Positions 1 through 9,965 of a stretch of 64,000 nt of DNA are shown here, one piece after another; positions within the stretch are counted from its first letter, which is position 1; every line of letters starts with the position of its first letter. The notes under the pieces were generated by a model. The model made no database searches and had not been told where the DNA came from. It saw nothing but the letters and a program-made list of their open reading frames with translations. Source of the DNA: Synechococcus sp. MU1643 (GTDB lineage Bacteria > Cyanobacteriota > Cyanobacteriia > PCC-6307 > Cyanobiaceae); the NCBI RefSeq assembly GCF_020514095.1, contig NZ_VTKY01000002.1, positions 1-64,000 of the forward strand, written 5' to 3'. Position numbers and translations under genes: made by a program.

Positions 1-500
1 GTCTTGGGAAAGAATTAGAGAAAACATATAATATATACGGACATATCCATACTAAAAAAAGTGTGCACATAGCAAAGCATCAATCACACTCATGGAGAAC
101 CTTCTTGATCGAAAATTTAATTGGGAACGAAGAAAATCATATGATGGACTGCATAATAAGTGCAATGATTGAAGATAAGACACTTGGGCTGGTATTTCCT
201 AGTGATCCACATTGTCCAGGTTGGGATGCAAACTACAGACAGGCAGAGATTTTGGCAGAAAAGCTAAATATTAAATCTCTAACAAATGAATTTGATTTTC
301 CAATAGGTACAATGTTTTGGGCAAGAAAGAATGCACTCAGTCCACTGTATAGCTTAAATCTTGGTTGGGATGATTATCCTTCAGAGCCAATTGGGTATGA
401 CGGTACACTATTACACAGTATAGAAAGGTTGATACCATTTGTCGCGGAGTCTCAGGGGTTTAGCTATTCAATGACAAATATACCGAAGATCACACGTTAA
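1..500 (+). CDS. RgpF-like rhamnan synthesis protein, 3' end only
   Basis: The reading frame is open to the left edge of the window, so only the C-terminal part of about 165 residues is present. It carries the run YGHIHTKKS, then FPIGTMFWARKNAL and a late WDDYPSEP...YDGTLLHSIERL segment. I recognise these as the RgpF family (rhamnan synthesis protein F), which helps assemble rhamnose-containing surface polysaccharide in the cytoplasm or at the inner membrane. The stop overlaps by a few bases the stop of a convergent epimerase gene. Base composition is much more AT-rich than the genes after 13 kb, which fits an exchangeable surface-polysaccharide island. The family call is from pattern recognition; the acceptor and linkage are unknown. 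Confidence 0.75.
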   Translation, partial: LGKELEKTYNIYGHIHTKKSVHIAKHQSHSWRTFLIENLIGNEENHMMDCIISAMIEDKTLGLVFPSDPHCPGWDANYRQAEILAEKLNIKSLTNEFDFPIGTMFWARKNALSPLYSLNLGWDDYPSEPIGYDGTLLHSIERLIPFVAESQGFSYSMTNIPKITR

Positions 501-1423
501 GCATTAATCAGACTCTGGTAAAAAAAGTTGAGTCCATCATCAATAGATACATCAGGTCGCCAACTTAATTTAGATATAGCCCTATCGATAGACAAAACAT
601 TTACTGGGACATCAAATCCTCTGCCTGCCTTATAGATAACATTGATAGGTCTATTAAATAATAGTTCTAATTTATGCAGGAGATCTTGCAAACTTAGCCC
701 CTGTCCTGAGCCTATATTAAACAAATGTTCTGAACCTGTATAAGAACAAGCAAGATTTATAGCAGATATGAGATCAGAAATATATATAAAATCACGCACA
801 ACCTCGCCACTTCCCCATATTTCAACATTTTCATTTCTGATTGCACGACCTAAAAATACTGGAATTACGCCTTGATTAGAGTCTAATCGTTGACGTGGTC
901 CATACGGGTTGGCAACACGTAATACCAGACCGTCAAGACCATATAGTGCTCTATAGAGATAAACATATTTCTCAATTGCTAACTTAGTAATGCCATAAGA
1001 ACAAATGGGGTCAGTTGGGTGATCTTCCTTAATTGGAAGACTTTTTGGAAGACCATAAACAGTGCCACCAGAAGAAACAACAACAACACGCTTGACATTG
1101 GACAAACGAGATGCGTCAAGAAGATTTATAGTGCCCAGTAAATTGACTGCTATATCATCAGAAGGGTTGTGGTTAGAGGATAGAGGCAGGCTCCCACTTG
1201 CTAAATGAACAACAAGTTCACATCCACTAATAACAGATTCTAAATCAAGTCGATTTTTAATATCAATACTATGGAGCGAAAGTCCTGGATTAGAGAGTGC
1301 GCTAGTACTTATGAGGCCAGGTAACCGGCGTGCTACAGCTCGAACGTTGAAACCCGCGTCTAAAAGCGAATCTACTAGATGGCTGCCTATGAAGCCACTG
1401 GCACCCGTAACAACAACCTGCAT
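497..1423 (-). CDS. NAD-dependent sugar epimerase/dehydratase (extended SDR)
   Basis: A 308-residue extended short-chain dehydrogenase. The N-terminus has the Rossmann glycine motif GASGFIGSHL (residues 7-16), and the active-site pair is in YGITK (about residues 143-147). The length and the C-terminal substrate region match GalE/RfbB-type nucleotide-sugar epimerases or dehydratases, which convert UDP- or dTDP-sugars for polysaccharide assembly. The exact sugar cannot be read from sequence. It is the last gene of a leftward set with two glycosyltransferases upstream (gap about 50 bp), so it probably supplies or modifies a sugar donor for them. The region is AT-rich relative to the core genome. 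Confidence 0.85.
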   Translation of the reverse strand: MQVVVTGASGFIGSHLVDSLLDAGFNVRAVARRLPGLISTSALSNPGLSLHSIDIKNRLDLESVISGCELVVHLASGSLPLSSNHNPSDDIAVNLLGTINLLDASRLSNVKRVVVVSSGGTVYGLPKSLPIKEDHPTDPICSYGITKLAIEKYVYLYRALYGLDGLVLRVANPYGPRQRLDSNQGVIPVFLGRAIRNENVEIWGSGEVVRDFIYISDLISAINLACSYTGSEHLFNIGSGQGLSLQDLLHKLELLFNRPINVIYKAGRGFDVPVNVLSIDRAISKLSWRPDVSIDDGLNFFYQSLINA

Positions 1424-1471
1424 AAAAGGGATGAAGAATGTAAGAGGCCTCAGATAAAACCATAATAAAGC

Positions 1472-2413
1472 TCAGAACCTAAAGAACCAGAAATAAAAAG
1501 CTAGTGTTCTCAGAATGCCATGTTTGCAAGGCCACGAAGAAAATGGAGTCTTTAATAACGATGTTAATCTATGGAATCGACTTAATCTTATTAAATCAGG
1601 CAAGCACGACACCTTGATATCATAGCGGCTATAAAAACATTCCATCTGGTGAATAACATCAAGTGTATGACCTCCAGAACTTGGATCGTGCAACCATGAG
1701 TAAAGACGTGATAACCAATAATTCAATCCTAATCCTCGAGCGCCAATGGAGTTTTTATCATGCTGTCGATAAAGAATTGGTGTGTCAGATATGTAAGATA
1801 TTCTCCCAAATACACTAGAAACTAAGGCAAGCCACCAATCGTGAACAACCGCATCGACTGGAAGTGGTAGCGCTACTTCCAAGAGCGCACGATTACACAT
1901 AATAGTGCAACCAGTAACAACATTGGTAAGACTTATCATCGATGGAGAATCAAGGCATGGTTTCAAGCACTGTCTTTGAAAGTATGTCTCTCCAAGATCA
2001 TTTAAATCTTCGCCAACAAGCTGTAGGTCAGAATGTATAAGTAAGGGAATAGACGTGCCAACCCGAGCCTCTAAATCAACGATATGATTTAAAGAGAGCT
2101 CAAGCTTATGTGGCAACCAAACGTCATCTTGGTCCGCTAATGCAACATAAGGGGCACAACTTGAACTTAACAATAAATCAACTGACGATGTACAACCAAT
2201 ATTCTCATTGCTCGGCAAAATTTTTATCCAATTTTGATATTTTTTAGCTAATTTAGCTAAAAGCTGGGCGGTGCCATCTGTCGAGAAATCATCACGAATA
2301 ATTAATTTAGAAGGCCTCAGAGTCTGATTATATATTGATGCGATTTGTGGCTCTATAAAATCAATGCCATTGTAAGTTGGCATTACGACTTCAATCGAAT
2401 GAGAACTTACCAT
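1472..2413 (-). CDS. Family 2 glycosyltransferase
   Basis: A GT-A fold glycosyltransferase. VVMPTYNG near the N-terminus, IRDDFSTDGT, and the metal/nucleotide motif region ADQDDVW are all typical of GT2 enzymes of the rhamnosyltransferase type. It should transfer an activated sugar to a growing surface glycan at the cytoplasmic face. I place the start at the ATG at 2413, which gives a short overlap with the stop of the upstream glycosyltransferase; an in-frame ATG at 2428 would add five residues. The overlap implies translational coupling. Donor and acceptor are unknown. The AT-rich composition matches its neighbours in this cluster. Confidence 0.8.
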   Translation of the reverse strand: MVSSHSIEVVMPTYNGIDFIEPQIASIYNQTLRPSKLIIRDDFSTDGTAQLLAKLAKKYQNWIKILPSNENIGCTSSVDLLLSSSCAPYVALADQDDVWLPHKLELSLNHIVDLEARVGTSIPLLIHSDLQLVGEDLNDLGETYFQRQCLKPCLDSPSMISLTNVVTGCTIMCNRALLEVALPLPVDAVVHDWWLALVSSVFGRISYISDTPILYRQHDKNSIGARGLGLNYWLSRLYSWLHDPSSGGHTLDVIHQMECFYSRYDIKVSCLPDLIRLSRFHRLTSLLKTPFSSWPCKHGILRTLAFYFWFFRF

Positions 2414-3195
2414 AATTGCCAACCCCATTTACAGAAATAATGCCAAGCGCTGACTAGATTTACGAACATTAGTCGGAAGCTTTTATAATTTCCTCGACCC
2501 CAATTGTGGGTTACAGAGGCAATTGGCAAGTGCACACATTTTCCAATTTGCGAAAGAGATCTTGTGAGGTCAGCATCTTCTAAATACAAGAAGTAGCGTT
2601 CATCAAAGCCTCCAATTTTAAGGAAATTATCAGTCAACACTATCATACAACAACCACTCAAATACGTAGACTCGAAAATATCATTATAATTAAATGATGA
2701 CATATTGTACCATTTATCATAACGGTCTAACCAATTAGGCTTTAAGTTATCTGGGATAAATCTCCGACTGATTAATGCTAATAAAGTAGGATCTCTTTTA
2801 CACAACAACTGAGGTAAACCATCTTGATCACAAATTTGAGGCACAGCTAAGCTTACGTCAGGATGGTGATGCATCCACCCCAAAAGTTTATTGAATGATC
2901 CCGGCAGCCAGGTTAAGTCTGTGTTCATTATAGCAATATACTTTGGAAGTCTATCTAATCTGGATACGAGTAGATTTATGGCTCGACCATAACCCAAGTT
3001 AAATGGTGAGGTAACAAATAAGTCAGCTTTAGCTGCAAGATAATCAACTGGCTCATTTGGAGAATAACTATTTACTACAACTGCATACCCGATAGTAAAG
3101 GGCAATTTTGAAAGGCAATTTTGCAAATTCAGTACTTCATCCTCCGAAGGGTGGTAAGCAACAAAAAGAAGAAGCAATTCACGTTCTATATCCAT
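2407..3195 (-). CDS. Family 2 glycosyltransferase (dTDP-rhamnosyltransferase-like)
   Basis: A 262-residue GT2 protein. It has AYHPSEDEVLNL at the start, NLGYGRAIN (the usual N-x-G-x-G-x-A-x-N acceptor-side motif), MNTDLTW as the DxD-type site, and GGFDERYFLYLEDADLTRSL as the catalytic-base loop. These four together are typical of rhamnosyltransferases and related GT2 enzymes. It is the first gene of the leftward glycan set and overlaps the next glycosyltransferase. The 170 bp upstream, before secA, presumably hold the promoter, but I could not pick one with confidence. Sugar specificity is inferred only from family resemblance. Confidence 0.82.
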   Translation of the reverse strand: MDIERELLLLFVAYHPSEDEVLNLQNCLSKLPFTIGYAVVVNSYSPNEPVDYLAAKADLFVTSPFNLGYGRAINLLVSRLDRLPKYIAIMNTDLTWLPGSFNKLLGWMHHHPDVSLAVPQICDQDGLPQLLCKRDPTLLALISRRFIPDNLKPNWLDRYDKWYNMSSFNYNDIFESTYLSGCCMIVLTDNFLKIGGFDERYFLYLEDADLTRSLSQIGKCVHLPIASVTHNWGRGNYKSFRLMFVNLVSAWHYFCKWGWQLW

Positions 3196-3367
3196 GTTAA
3201 CTGGAAAGGTAATTTTGGCTTAATAAATTCAAAACAATCCTCACAACATTACGTGCACAACACATGGAGATAGTCAGATAGAGGAGAAGAAACTACAAGA
3301 CAGAATGAATCGCCGGGTTGGTTGATTAAACAATGTTAAAACAGCTAAGAAGTGACCAGGCTTAACC

Positions 3368-6178
3368 CTATTGCTCGGAAGAGCCCGAAGCAGGCTGGAA
3401 CATGAACATCGAATAGATCACATTACGGCGCATGTTGGTCATCATTTCGAGGAACATGTCATAACCCTCATTCTTGTATTCGATCAAGGGATCTTTCTGC
3501 CCATAGCCGCGCAAACCCACTGATTCGCGCAGAGCGTCCATAGCCTGGAGATGCTCACGCCAAAGAGTATCAATCTGTTGCAGGATGAAAAAGCGCTCAG
3601 CTTCTCTCATCAGACCCGGGCGTTGCTGCTCGATCTGGACTTCCTTGAGGTCATAAGCATTACGTAGTTGCTCCTGGAAGAAGGCCTTGAGTTCGTCCAT
3701 AACAAGGCCCTGCACTTGGTCAGGGGTAAGGTCCTCCAACAGGTAAATAAACTCTTTCACCTTGCCCACCAATTGGTTGAGATCCCATTCTTCCGGCGGC
3801 AAGTCGGGATTTACATAAGCCTCAACAATCTCATCCATCGTGCGTTCGCCGTATCCGATCACCTGCTTCTTGAGTGCACGACCATCCAACACGCGACGCC
3901 GCTCGGAATAAACCGCCCGGCGCTGGTTGTTCATCACCTCGTCGTACTCAAAAACCTGCTTACGAATATCGTAATAATAGGTCTCCACCTTCTTCTGCGC
4001 CCCTTCCAAAGAACGGGTGAGCATGCCGGATTCAATCGGCATATCTTCCTCCACACGGAAGGCATTCATAAGCCCAGCCACACGATCGCCACCAAAGATT
4101 CGCAGCAGGTTGTCGCCGAGCGATAGGAAAAAACGAGTGGAGCCAGGGTCTCCCTGGCGACCAGCGCGGCCCCTCAGCTGGTTATCCACCCGCCGGGATT
4201 CGTGCCGCTCAGTGCCGATCACATGCAAGCCACCGGCGTCGCGCACGCGAGCATCCTCCTGTTTCACCACCGCGTCGTATTCGCCCTTCACTCTGGAGAT
4301 TGCTACGCGCAAAGCCTGAATCTGAAGGTCGTCGGTAGGAGCTTTCTCAGCCGCAGTCGCAATCCTCTCCTCCAGCTCAATCACAGTCAATACACGATCG
4401 CCCCAAGCCTTAACCAGGTCACGCGCAAGCTGGCCGAGGGCTTGATCGGTGTCGTCAGTGAGTGCACAGGGATAAAGGCTGTCACGGCTGAGGGTTGAGA
4501 CAAGAACTGGAGCATCCGTAAAGCCAGCGGGAGTACTGCGCTGCACAGGCACAGGCGGCTTGTGATCCTCTTCCGGCTTCACCAAACGGCCCAACAGCAC
4601 CTCCCGCAACTTCAAACGAGCCATATAGTCACTATTGCCACCAAGAATGATGTCGGTACCCCGTCCCGCCATATTGGTGGCGATGGTCACGGCTCCAGCA
4701 CGACCGGCTTGAGCGACGATCTCCGATTCGCGCTCCACGTTTTCGGGCTTGGCATTTAGCAGATTGTGGGGAATCTCCTGCTCCGCCAGCAAAGAACTCA
4801 GCAGCTCACTCTTCTCAACCGAAGTGGTGCCCACAAGTACCGGGCGGCCGCTCTTGTGGATTTGAGCGGTTTCGTTAGCCACGGCCCGCCACTTGGCGGC
4901 TTCGGTTTTGTACACCTGATCCGCCCAATCCTGGCGGGCCCGCACCCGGTTGGTGGGAACGATGGTGGTTTCGAGTTTGTAGGTCTTTTCGAATTCCACC
5001 TCTTCTGTTTTGGCCGTACCGGTCATTCCGGCAAGGCGGGGATAAAGCAGGAAGAAATTCTGGTAAGTGATCGAAGCGAGAGTCTGAGTTTCCGGTTGGA
5101 TCGGCAGGATCTCCTTGGCCTCAATCGCCTGATGCTGGCCGTCACTCCAACGTCGACCGGGCATCACCCGGCCGGTGAACTCATCCACGATTACCGCCTC
5201 GCCATCGCGGACGATGTAGTTCACATCCTTCACGAACAGCTCCTTGGCCTTGAGGGCATTGGTGATGTAGTGGGCCCAGGGATCCTGGGGGTTGAACAGA
5301 TCCTCTACACCCAGCATCTGCTCGGCCTTGGTAAATCCCTGATCGGTGAGGGTGCAGCTGCGCTGCTTCTCATCCACTTCGTAATCCCCTTCCGGATCAA
5401 TACCGTCTTTGCCCAGCTCGGCAGCGCGGGCGAGAGCATTAGCCACCTGGGCCGCCTGCTGGTATTTCTGCTGGGGCCGTTCCACCTGGCCAGAAATGAT
5501 GAGGGGGGTGCGGGCTTCGTCGATCAGGATCGAATCCACCTCGTCAATCACGGAGTACTGGAACTCCCGCTGCACCACCTCCGAAATGTCGGCCGCCATG
5601 TTGTCGCGCAAGTAATCGAAGCCCAGCTCTGAGTTGGTGGCGTAGGTGATGTCGCACTCGTAGTTGCGCCGGCGCTCCTCAGGACGCATGTCCTGCTGAA
5701 TCAAACCCACAGACAGGCCAAGAAAGCGATGCACTTGGCCCATCCATTCGGCATCACGGCGCGCCAGGTAGTCGTTCACCGTCACCACATGAACACCCCG
5801 GCCGGTAAGGGCGTTGAGATAGCTCGGCAGGGTTGCCACAAGGGTTTTGCCTTCACCGGTTTTCATCTCAGCGATCTGGCCCTCGTGGAGGACCATGCCG
5901 CCGATGAGCTGCACATCGAAATGACGCATGCCCAGCACGCGCTTTCCAGCCTCCCTAACCACAGCAAAGGCCTCGGGGAGAATCTCGTCGAGGATCGGCC
6001 GCTGATTCTCAAGGCTACCGGCGTTGGCCAAACGCTCCTGAAACGACGATGTTCTGCCGCGCAGCTCATCGTCGGAGAGAGGCACTATCTCCTCCTCAAG
6101 CAAATTGATGTCAGACACTATCGGCTGGTAGCGCTTCAGCTTGCGGGCATTTGGATCACCCAGCAGCAGCTTGAGCAT
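3368..6178 (-). CDS. secA: Preprotein translocase ATPase SecA
   Basis: The motor of the Sec pathway: it uses ATP to push unfolded preproteins through SecYEG into the plasma or thylakoid membrane. The 936 residues show Walker A MKTGEGKT (residues 105-112), the DEAD-like segment [17 protein letters not shown], the [10 protein letters not shown] motif of the second nucleotide-binding fold, the preprotein cross-linking domain and the long helical scaffold near the C-terminus. The protein ends in [13 protein letters not shown] and lacks the C-terminal Cys/His zinc motif of E. coli SecA, as is usual in cyanobacteria. It is an island of core GC-rich sequence between AT-rich polysaccharide genes and the secretion block. 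Confidence 0.98.
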   Translation of the reverse strand: MLKLLLGDPNARKLKRYQPIVSDINLLEEEIVPLSDDELRGRTSSFQERLANAGSLENQRPILDEILPEAFAVVREAGKRVLGMRHFDVQLIGGMVLHEGQIAEMKTGEGKTLVATLPSYLNALTGRGVHVVTVNDYLARRDAEWMGQVHRFLGLSVGLIQQDMRPEERRRNYECDITYATNSELGFDYLRDNMAADISEVVQREFQYSVIDEVDSILIDEARTPLIISGQVERPQQKYQQAAQVANALARAAELGKDGIDPEGDYEVDEKQRSCTLTDQGFTKAEQMLGVEDLFNPQDPWAHYITNALKAKELFVKDVNYIVRDGEAVIVDEFTGRVMPGRRWSDGQHQAIEAKEILPIQPETQTLASITYQNFFLLYPRLAGMTGTAKTEEVEFEKTYKLETTIVPTNRVRARQDWADQVYKTEAAKWRAVANETAQIHKSGRPVLVGTTSVEKSELLSSLLAEQEIPHNLLNAKPENVERESEIVAQAGRAGAVTIATNMAGRGTDIILGGNSDYMARLKLREVLLGRLVKPEEDHKPPVPVQRSTPAGFTDAPVLVSTLSRDSLYPCALTDDTDQALGQLARDLVKAWGDRVLTVIELEERIATAAEKAPTDDLQIQALRVAISRVKGEYDAVVKQEDARVRDAGGLHVIGTERHESRRVDNQLRGRAGRQGDPGSTRFFLSLGDNLLRIFGGDRVAGLMNAFRVEEDMPIESGMLTRSLEGAQKKVETYYYDIRKQVFEYDEVMNNQRRAVYSERRRVLDGRALKKQVIGYGERTMDEIVEAYVNPDLPPEEWDLNQLVGKVKEFIYLLEDLTPDQVQGLVMDELKAFFQEQLRNAYDLKEVQIEQQRPGLMREAERFFILQQIDTLWREHLQAMDALRESVGLRGYGQKDPLIEYKNEGYDMFLEMMTNMRRNVIYSMFMFQPASGSSEQ

Positions 6179-6268
6179 GGAACCGATCGTTTGAGTGAGA
6201 GAAGCCTACTGAGCCGCGCTCTAGAAGTAGATTGGATTTCATCATTGTGTCTGGTGCCGTTCATCTCT

Positions 6269-6967
6269 GTGCAGAACCTGAGCCCTGAAACGCTGGCCCT
6301 ACTACGGCGGCACAACTTGCTACAGCCCTTAGTCAGAGCTGAGATCCTAGGCAAGACAGTTGAGAGCATCGAGCTGAGCACAGAACAACGCGATCAAATT
6401 TGGAACAATTTCAAAGCGAAAAATAAGTTAGATACTACAGAGTTATTCGAAACCTATCTGAAAAATAATGGTCTAAAAGAAAACGATTTACGCTGGCAGC
6501 TGGAACTACCAACCCGCATTCAAATTTACAGCCAAGAGCATTTTCAACACAAAGCAGAAGCTCGGTTCCTCGCACGAAAAGAGCAGCTCGACCAAGTCTT
6601 CTACAGCCTATTGCGGCTTCAAGATAGGCATCTGGCGCGAGAGCTCTATCTACGGATCTCCGGTGGTGAAGCGAATTTCGCTGATCTCGCTGCCAACTAC
6701 AGCCAAGGCCCTGAAGCCAAAACCAAAGGCGTTGTTGGGCCCGTTTCCATGACGCAATCACATCCCGCTCTGAGCGAACGACTTCGCACCAGTCAACCCG
6801 GACAGTTGCTGCAACCATTTCAAGTCGACAAATGGTGGCTGATCGTGCGTCTTGAGCGTTATGAGGCCGCCCAATTTGACGACAACACTAGACAACGCAT
6901 GGCCCAAGAACTTTTTCAAGAATGGCTCAACCAGGAACTTCTCAGTAAGGTACGCAGTCTAGATTGA
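6269..6967 (+). CDS. Parvulin-type peptidyl-prolyl isomerase (PpiC/SurA-like) of a secretion locus
   Basis: The ORF is open much further upstream through the antisense of secA, but protein-like sequence begins near VQNLSPETLALL, so I take the GTG at 6269 (232 residues). GTG 6254 and TTG 6245 are alternatives. Residues about 1-105 are a charged helical SurA-N-like region. A PPIC rotamase-like domain follows (from RHLARELYLRISGGEANFAD to PFQVDKWWLIVRLERYE). There is no signal peptide, so it should act in the cytosol. It sits directly before an ABC exporter and HlyD gene in the same direction, so it probably prepares the exported protein. The usual GGDLG rotamase motif is altered to KGVVG, so enzymatic activity is uncertain. 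Confidence 0.75.
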   Translation: MQNLSPETLALLRRHNLLQPLVRAEILGKTVESIELSTEQRDQIWNNFKAKNKLDTTELFETYLKNNGLKENDLRWQLELPTRIQIYSQEHFQHKAEARFLARKEQLDQVFYSLLRLQDRHLARELYLRISGGEANFADLAANYSQGPEAKTKGVVGPVSMTQSHPALSERLRTSQPGQLLQPFQVDKWWLIVRLERYEAAQFDDNTRQRMAQELFQEWLNQELLSKVRSLD

Positions 6968-7007
6968 TCTACCGACTGGCAACTTCTCCGCCAACGCGCC
7001 TCTTTGA

Positions 7008-9965
7008 ATGACCGTTTACGACCCGGCCAGCTCGCTTAAACAACTCGAAGCTTTTAGAGACTGTAGTGAGGACGCTCTGCAGACCATTCAGGCAAACGGC
7101 TCACGGATCAGTTTCGCCACCGGTCGTTCACTCAGCACGAATGCACTGATCCCAGATCGCGTTCTGGTGGTTCTTAGCGGACGCGCCCGACTACTCGGAG
7201 AAAAGAATGGCCTGCCTGTCACCCTCGGACTTATGGGTCCAGGGAGTTTCATTGGTCTTGCCTCCCTGCTCAGAGCAGAGTCATGCGAAGAGGTGAGCGC
7301 AATGGAGCCGCTCGAAGCCTGGAGTATCCCCGACGATCTAATTGCAAAGCTCTATCGCAACGAAGCAAGCTTTCAAAAATGGTGCCAGTCAACACTTTTC
7401 CCTGCAGAACTCGCCTCCTTATTGGAGGCACTTCTGCATCAAAGTGAACGCACTACCTTCTTTGTCTCTGATGTGCTCGGCAAGGTCATTCCCCTCGCCA
7501 AGACGTTGAACGCCAGCAATGAAGCTGTGAATCAAATTGACGAAGAGCGCCTGGCATTCATTGGAAGCGGAAATGGAAGTTTGAAGCTCAATAAAGAACT
7601 TCAGCGAGAACAGTTTTCAGCAGTAAATGCCAACAAGGAAGCCTCTTTTGCACTGCGATTGATCACACTTCCAAAATCGGTGGTGGATGACCTCAAGGCA
7701 GGGCCCTCGCCGCAGGAGAGGAATCACCTTGCAGCAGCTGAAACAAATCAGAAATCTGAAGAACAACCTGCGACTGCGACCTCCCGATCAAGTCTCAATT
7801 TGAGTGGTCAGGATCCTCGCAGCAGGATTCAGCTGATTCGCGCCAATGGTGTCCTGCACGAAATCCTGGCCTGCTTCCGCATGTTGGCGCAAATCATGGG
7901 ATTGCCGTTCAGACGAGATGCACTGGAGAAAACAATCCGCGATGCCCTACGTCGAGGCAAACATCCAAGCTTGCCTGTGCTCGGGCAACTCGTCTCAGGC
8001 ATGGGACTTCATGCTTTAGGCGCCAAAGTTCCTCCAGCACTATGCACCCGAATGAACGTGCCCTGTCTAATGGCCTGGGGCGACGGATTCGGTGTGGTGG
8101 TTCAGAGCAATGCCAATGGAATGTTGATGGCACACCCAAGTCTTGGGTGGGTGGAGCTGTCACCAGAGCAAATACAGGAATCTGCACCAGATGGCTTTGA
8201 AGTGATCCTGGTTAATCGGACCAGCACAACACCCGACGCGAAATTTAATTTCGGTTGGTTTATACCAGCCATCCGCCGCCACCGATCCAGCCTCCTGTTA
8301 GTGCTGGGCTCATCCTTTGTGGTGCAACTCTTCACTCTGGCGAACCCGCTGCTAATTCAGGTGATCATCGATAAGGTGATTTCGCAACGGAGTCTTGATA
8401 CGCTTCAAGTGCTTGGAATTGCACTGGTAGGGGTAACAATTTTCGAAGGTGTTCTGGGAAGCCTGCGAACTTTTTTGTTTGCAGACACCACTAATAGGAT
8501 CGACATGCGACTGGGCTCCGAAGTGATTGATCACTTGCTACGGTTGCCAGTGGGATATTTCGATCGGCGACCAGTAGGCGAACTCGGAACCCGAGTAGCA
8601 GAACTCGAGAAAATACGAAACTTCCTCACAGGCGAAGCTCTTACAACCATTATTGATGCTGCATTTTCAGTAATTTATATCCTTGTAATGGCACTTTATA
8701 GCTGGATACTTACTCTCGTAGCACTACTTGTGGTACCTCTACAGGTTGCAATTACACTCATCGGAGCGCCTTTATTCAGACGCCAATACCGCCAGGCAGC
8801 CGAGGAAAATGCGAAAACACAATCACATTTGGTTGAGGTGCTGACGGGCATCCAGACCGTGAAAGCTCAAAATGTAGAGATCGTGAGCCGATGGAAATGG
8901 CAAGAACGCTACGGAAGATATATCAGCCGAACCTTCGAAAAAACAATTACAGGTACCGCACTTGGACAACTTGGCCAGGTGTTGCAAAAGCTCTCACAAC
9001 TGATGGTTCTTTGGGTTGGAGCAAGTCTAGTACTTGATGGACAACTGACCCTAGGCCAGCTAATTGCCTTCCGCATCATTAGTGGATATGTCACACAACC
9101 CCTCCTGCGACTGTCAACAATTTGGCAACGCATCCAAGAACTAGGGGTAAGTTTTGAACGACTTGCCGACATCGTGGACACTCGAGAAGAATCAACTGAG
9201 CTTGACAAGGGGAAAATTCCTCTACCACCAATTGACGGGAAGGTGGAATTCAAAGATCTTCAATTCCGTTTCAATGCAGGCTCTCCACCAGTTCTTAAAA
9301 ACATCAATCTATCCATTACCCCAGGAACTTTTGTAGGTGTAGTTGGCCAAAGCGGCAGCGGCAAGAGCACATTAATGAAATTATTGCCAAGATTGTATTC
9401 GCCCACAGAAGGTAATATTCTAATTGATAATTACGACATCGACAAAGTTGAGCTTTATTCGCTACGCCGGCAAATTGGAATTGTTCCTCAAGAGCCTCTT
9501 CTTTTTACTGGCAGCGTAAGTGATAACATTGCCTTAACTGACCCTAATGCAAGTAGCGAAGAGATTGCAAAAGCTGCACATGTTGCTTGTGCCCACGAGT
9601 TCATCATGGAATTACCCTCCGGATACAGCACTGAGTTGGGAGAACGCGGGGCAAACCTATCTGGTGGGCAACGTCAACGACTCGCCATCGCGAGAACACT
9701 ACTTGCAAATCCAAAACTCTTGGTGATGGATGAAGCCACCAGCGCTCTAGATTACGACACTGAACGCCGAGTATGTCAAAACCTACGTGAAGCTCTCGTT
9801 GGCAGCAGTGTTTTCTTCGTTACCCACAGGTTATCAACAGTTCGCAATGCAGACCTAATCGTAATGATGCATCAAGGTGCAATCGTTGAAACAGGAACCC
9901 ACGAAGAACTTATTGCACTGCAAGGACGTTATTACGCTCTTTACCGTCAACAGGAGGCTGGCTAA
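7008..9965 (+). CDS. Type I secretion ABC exporter with cNMP-binding-like and degenerate C39 domains
   Basis: A 985-residue inner-membrane exporter. Residues about 10-130 resemble a cyclic-nucleotide-binding/Crp-type fold (LMGPGSFIGLASLL). Residues about 270-405 resemble a C39 peptidase domain, but the catalytic Cys position is Glu285 (LHEILACF) and the His/Asp positions are also lost, so it should bind rather than cleave substrate, like the HlyB C39-like domain. Residues about 420-700 form the ABC membrane domain. The ATPase domain has Walker A GQSGSGKST (about 780), signature LSGGQRQRLAIAR, Walker B LLVMDEATSALD and the H-loop in FVTHRLS. It lies between a parvulin gene and hlyD. No substrate gene or TolC is in the window; an RTX-type or other large unprocessed protein is inferred as cargo. 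Confidence 0.93.
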   Translation: MTVYDPASSLKQLEAFRDCSEDALQTIQANGSRISFATGRSLSTNALIPDRVLVVLSGRARLLGEKNGLPVTLGLMGPGSFIGLASLLRAESCEEVSAMEPLEAWSIPDDLIAKLYRNEASFQKWCQSTLFPAELASLLEALLHQSERTTFFVSDVLGKVIPLAKTLNASNEAVNQIDEERLAFIGSGNGSLKLNKELQREQFSAVNANKEASFALRLITLPKSVVDDLKAGPSPQERNHLAAAETNQKSEEQPATATSRSSLNLSGQDPRSRIQLIRANGVLHEILACFRMLAQIMGLPFRRDALEKTIRDALRRGKHPSLPVLGQLVSGMGLHALGAKVPPALCTRMNVPCLMAWGDGFGVVVQSNANGMLMAHPSLGWVELSPEQIQESAPDGFEVILVNRTSTTPDAKFNFGWFIPAIRRHRSSLLLVLGSSFVVQLFTLANPLLIQVIIDKVISQRSLDTLQVLGIALVGVTIFEGVLGSLRTFLFADTTNRIDMRLGSEVIDHLLRLPVGYFDRRPVGELGTRVAELEKIRNFLTGEALTTIIDAAFSVIYILVMALYSWILTLVALLVVPLQVAITLIGAPLFRRQYRQAAEENAKTQSHLVEVLTGIQTVKAQNVEIVSRWKWQERYGRYISRTFEKTITGTALGQLGQVLQKLSQLMVLWVGASLVLDGQLTLGQLIAFRIISGYVTQPLLRLSTIWQRIQELGVSFERLADIVDTREESTELDKGKIPLPPIDGKVEFKDLQFRFNAGSPPVLKNINLSITPGTFVGVVGQSGSGKSTLMKLLPRLYSPTEGNILIDNYDIDKVELYSLRRQIGIVPQEPLLFTGSVSDNIALTDPNASSEEIAKAAHVACAHEFIMELPSGYSTELGERGANLSGGQRQRLAIARTLLANPKLLVMDEATSALDYDTERRVCQNLREALVGSSVFFVTHRLSTVRNADLIVMMHQGAIVETGTHEELIALQGRYYALYRQQEAG

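Noticed and set aside
4766-5632. 288-aa plus-strand ORF inside secA
   Set aside because: It lies wholly antisense to secA and reads as codon-complement noise without recognisable motifs.
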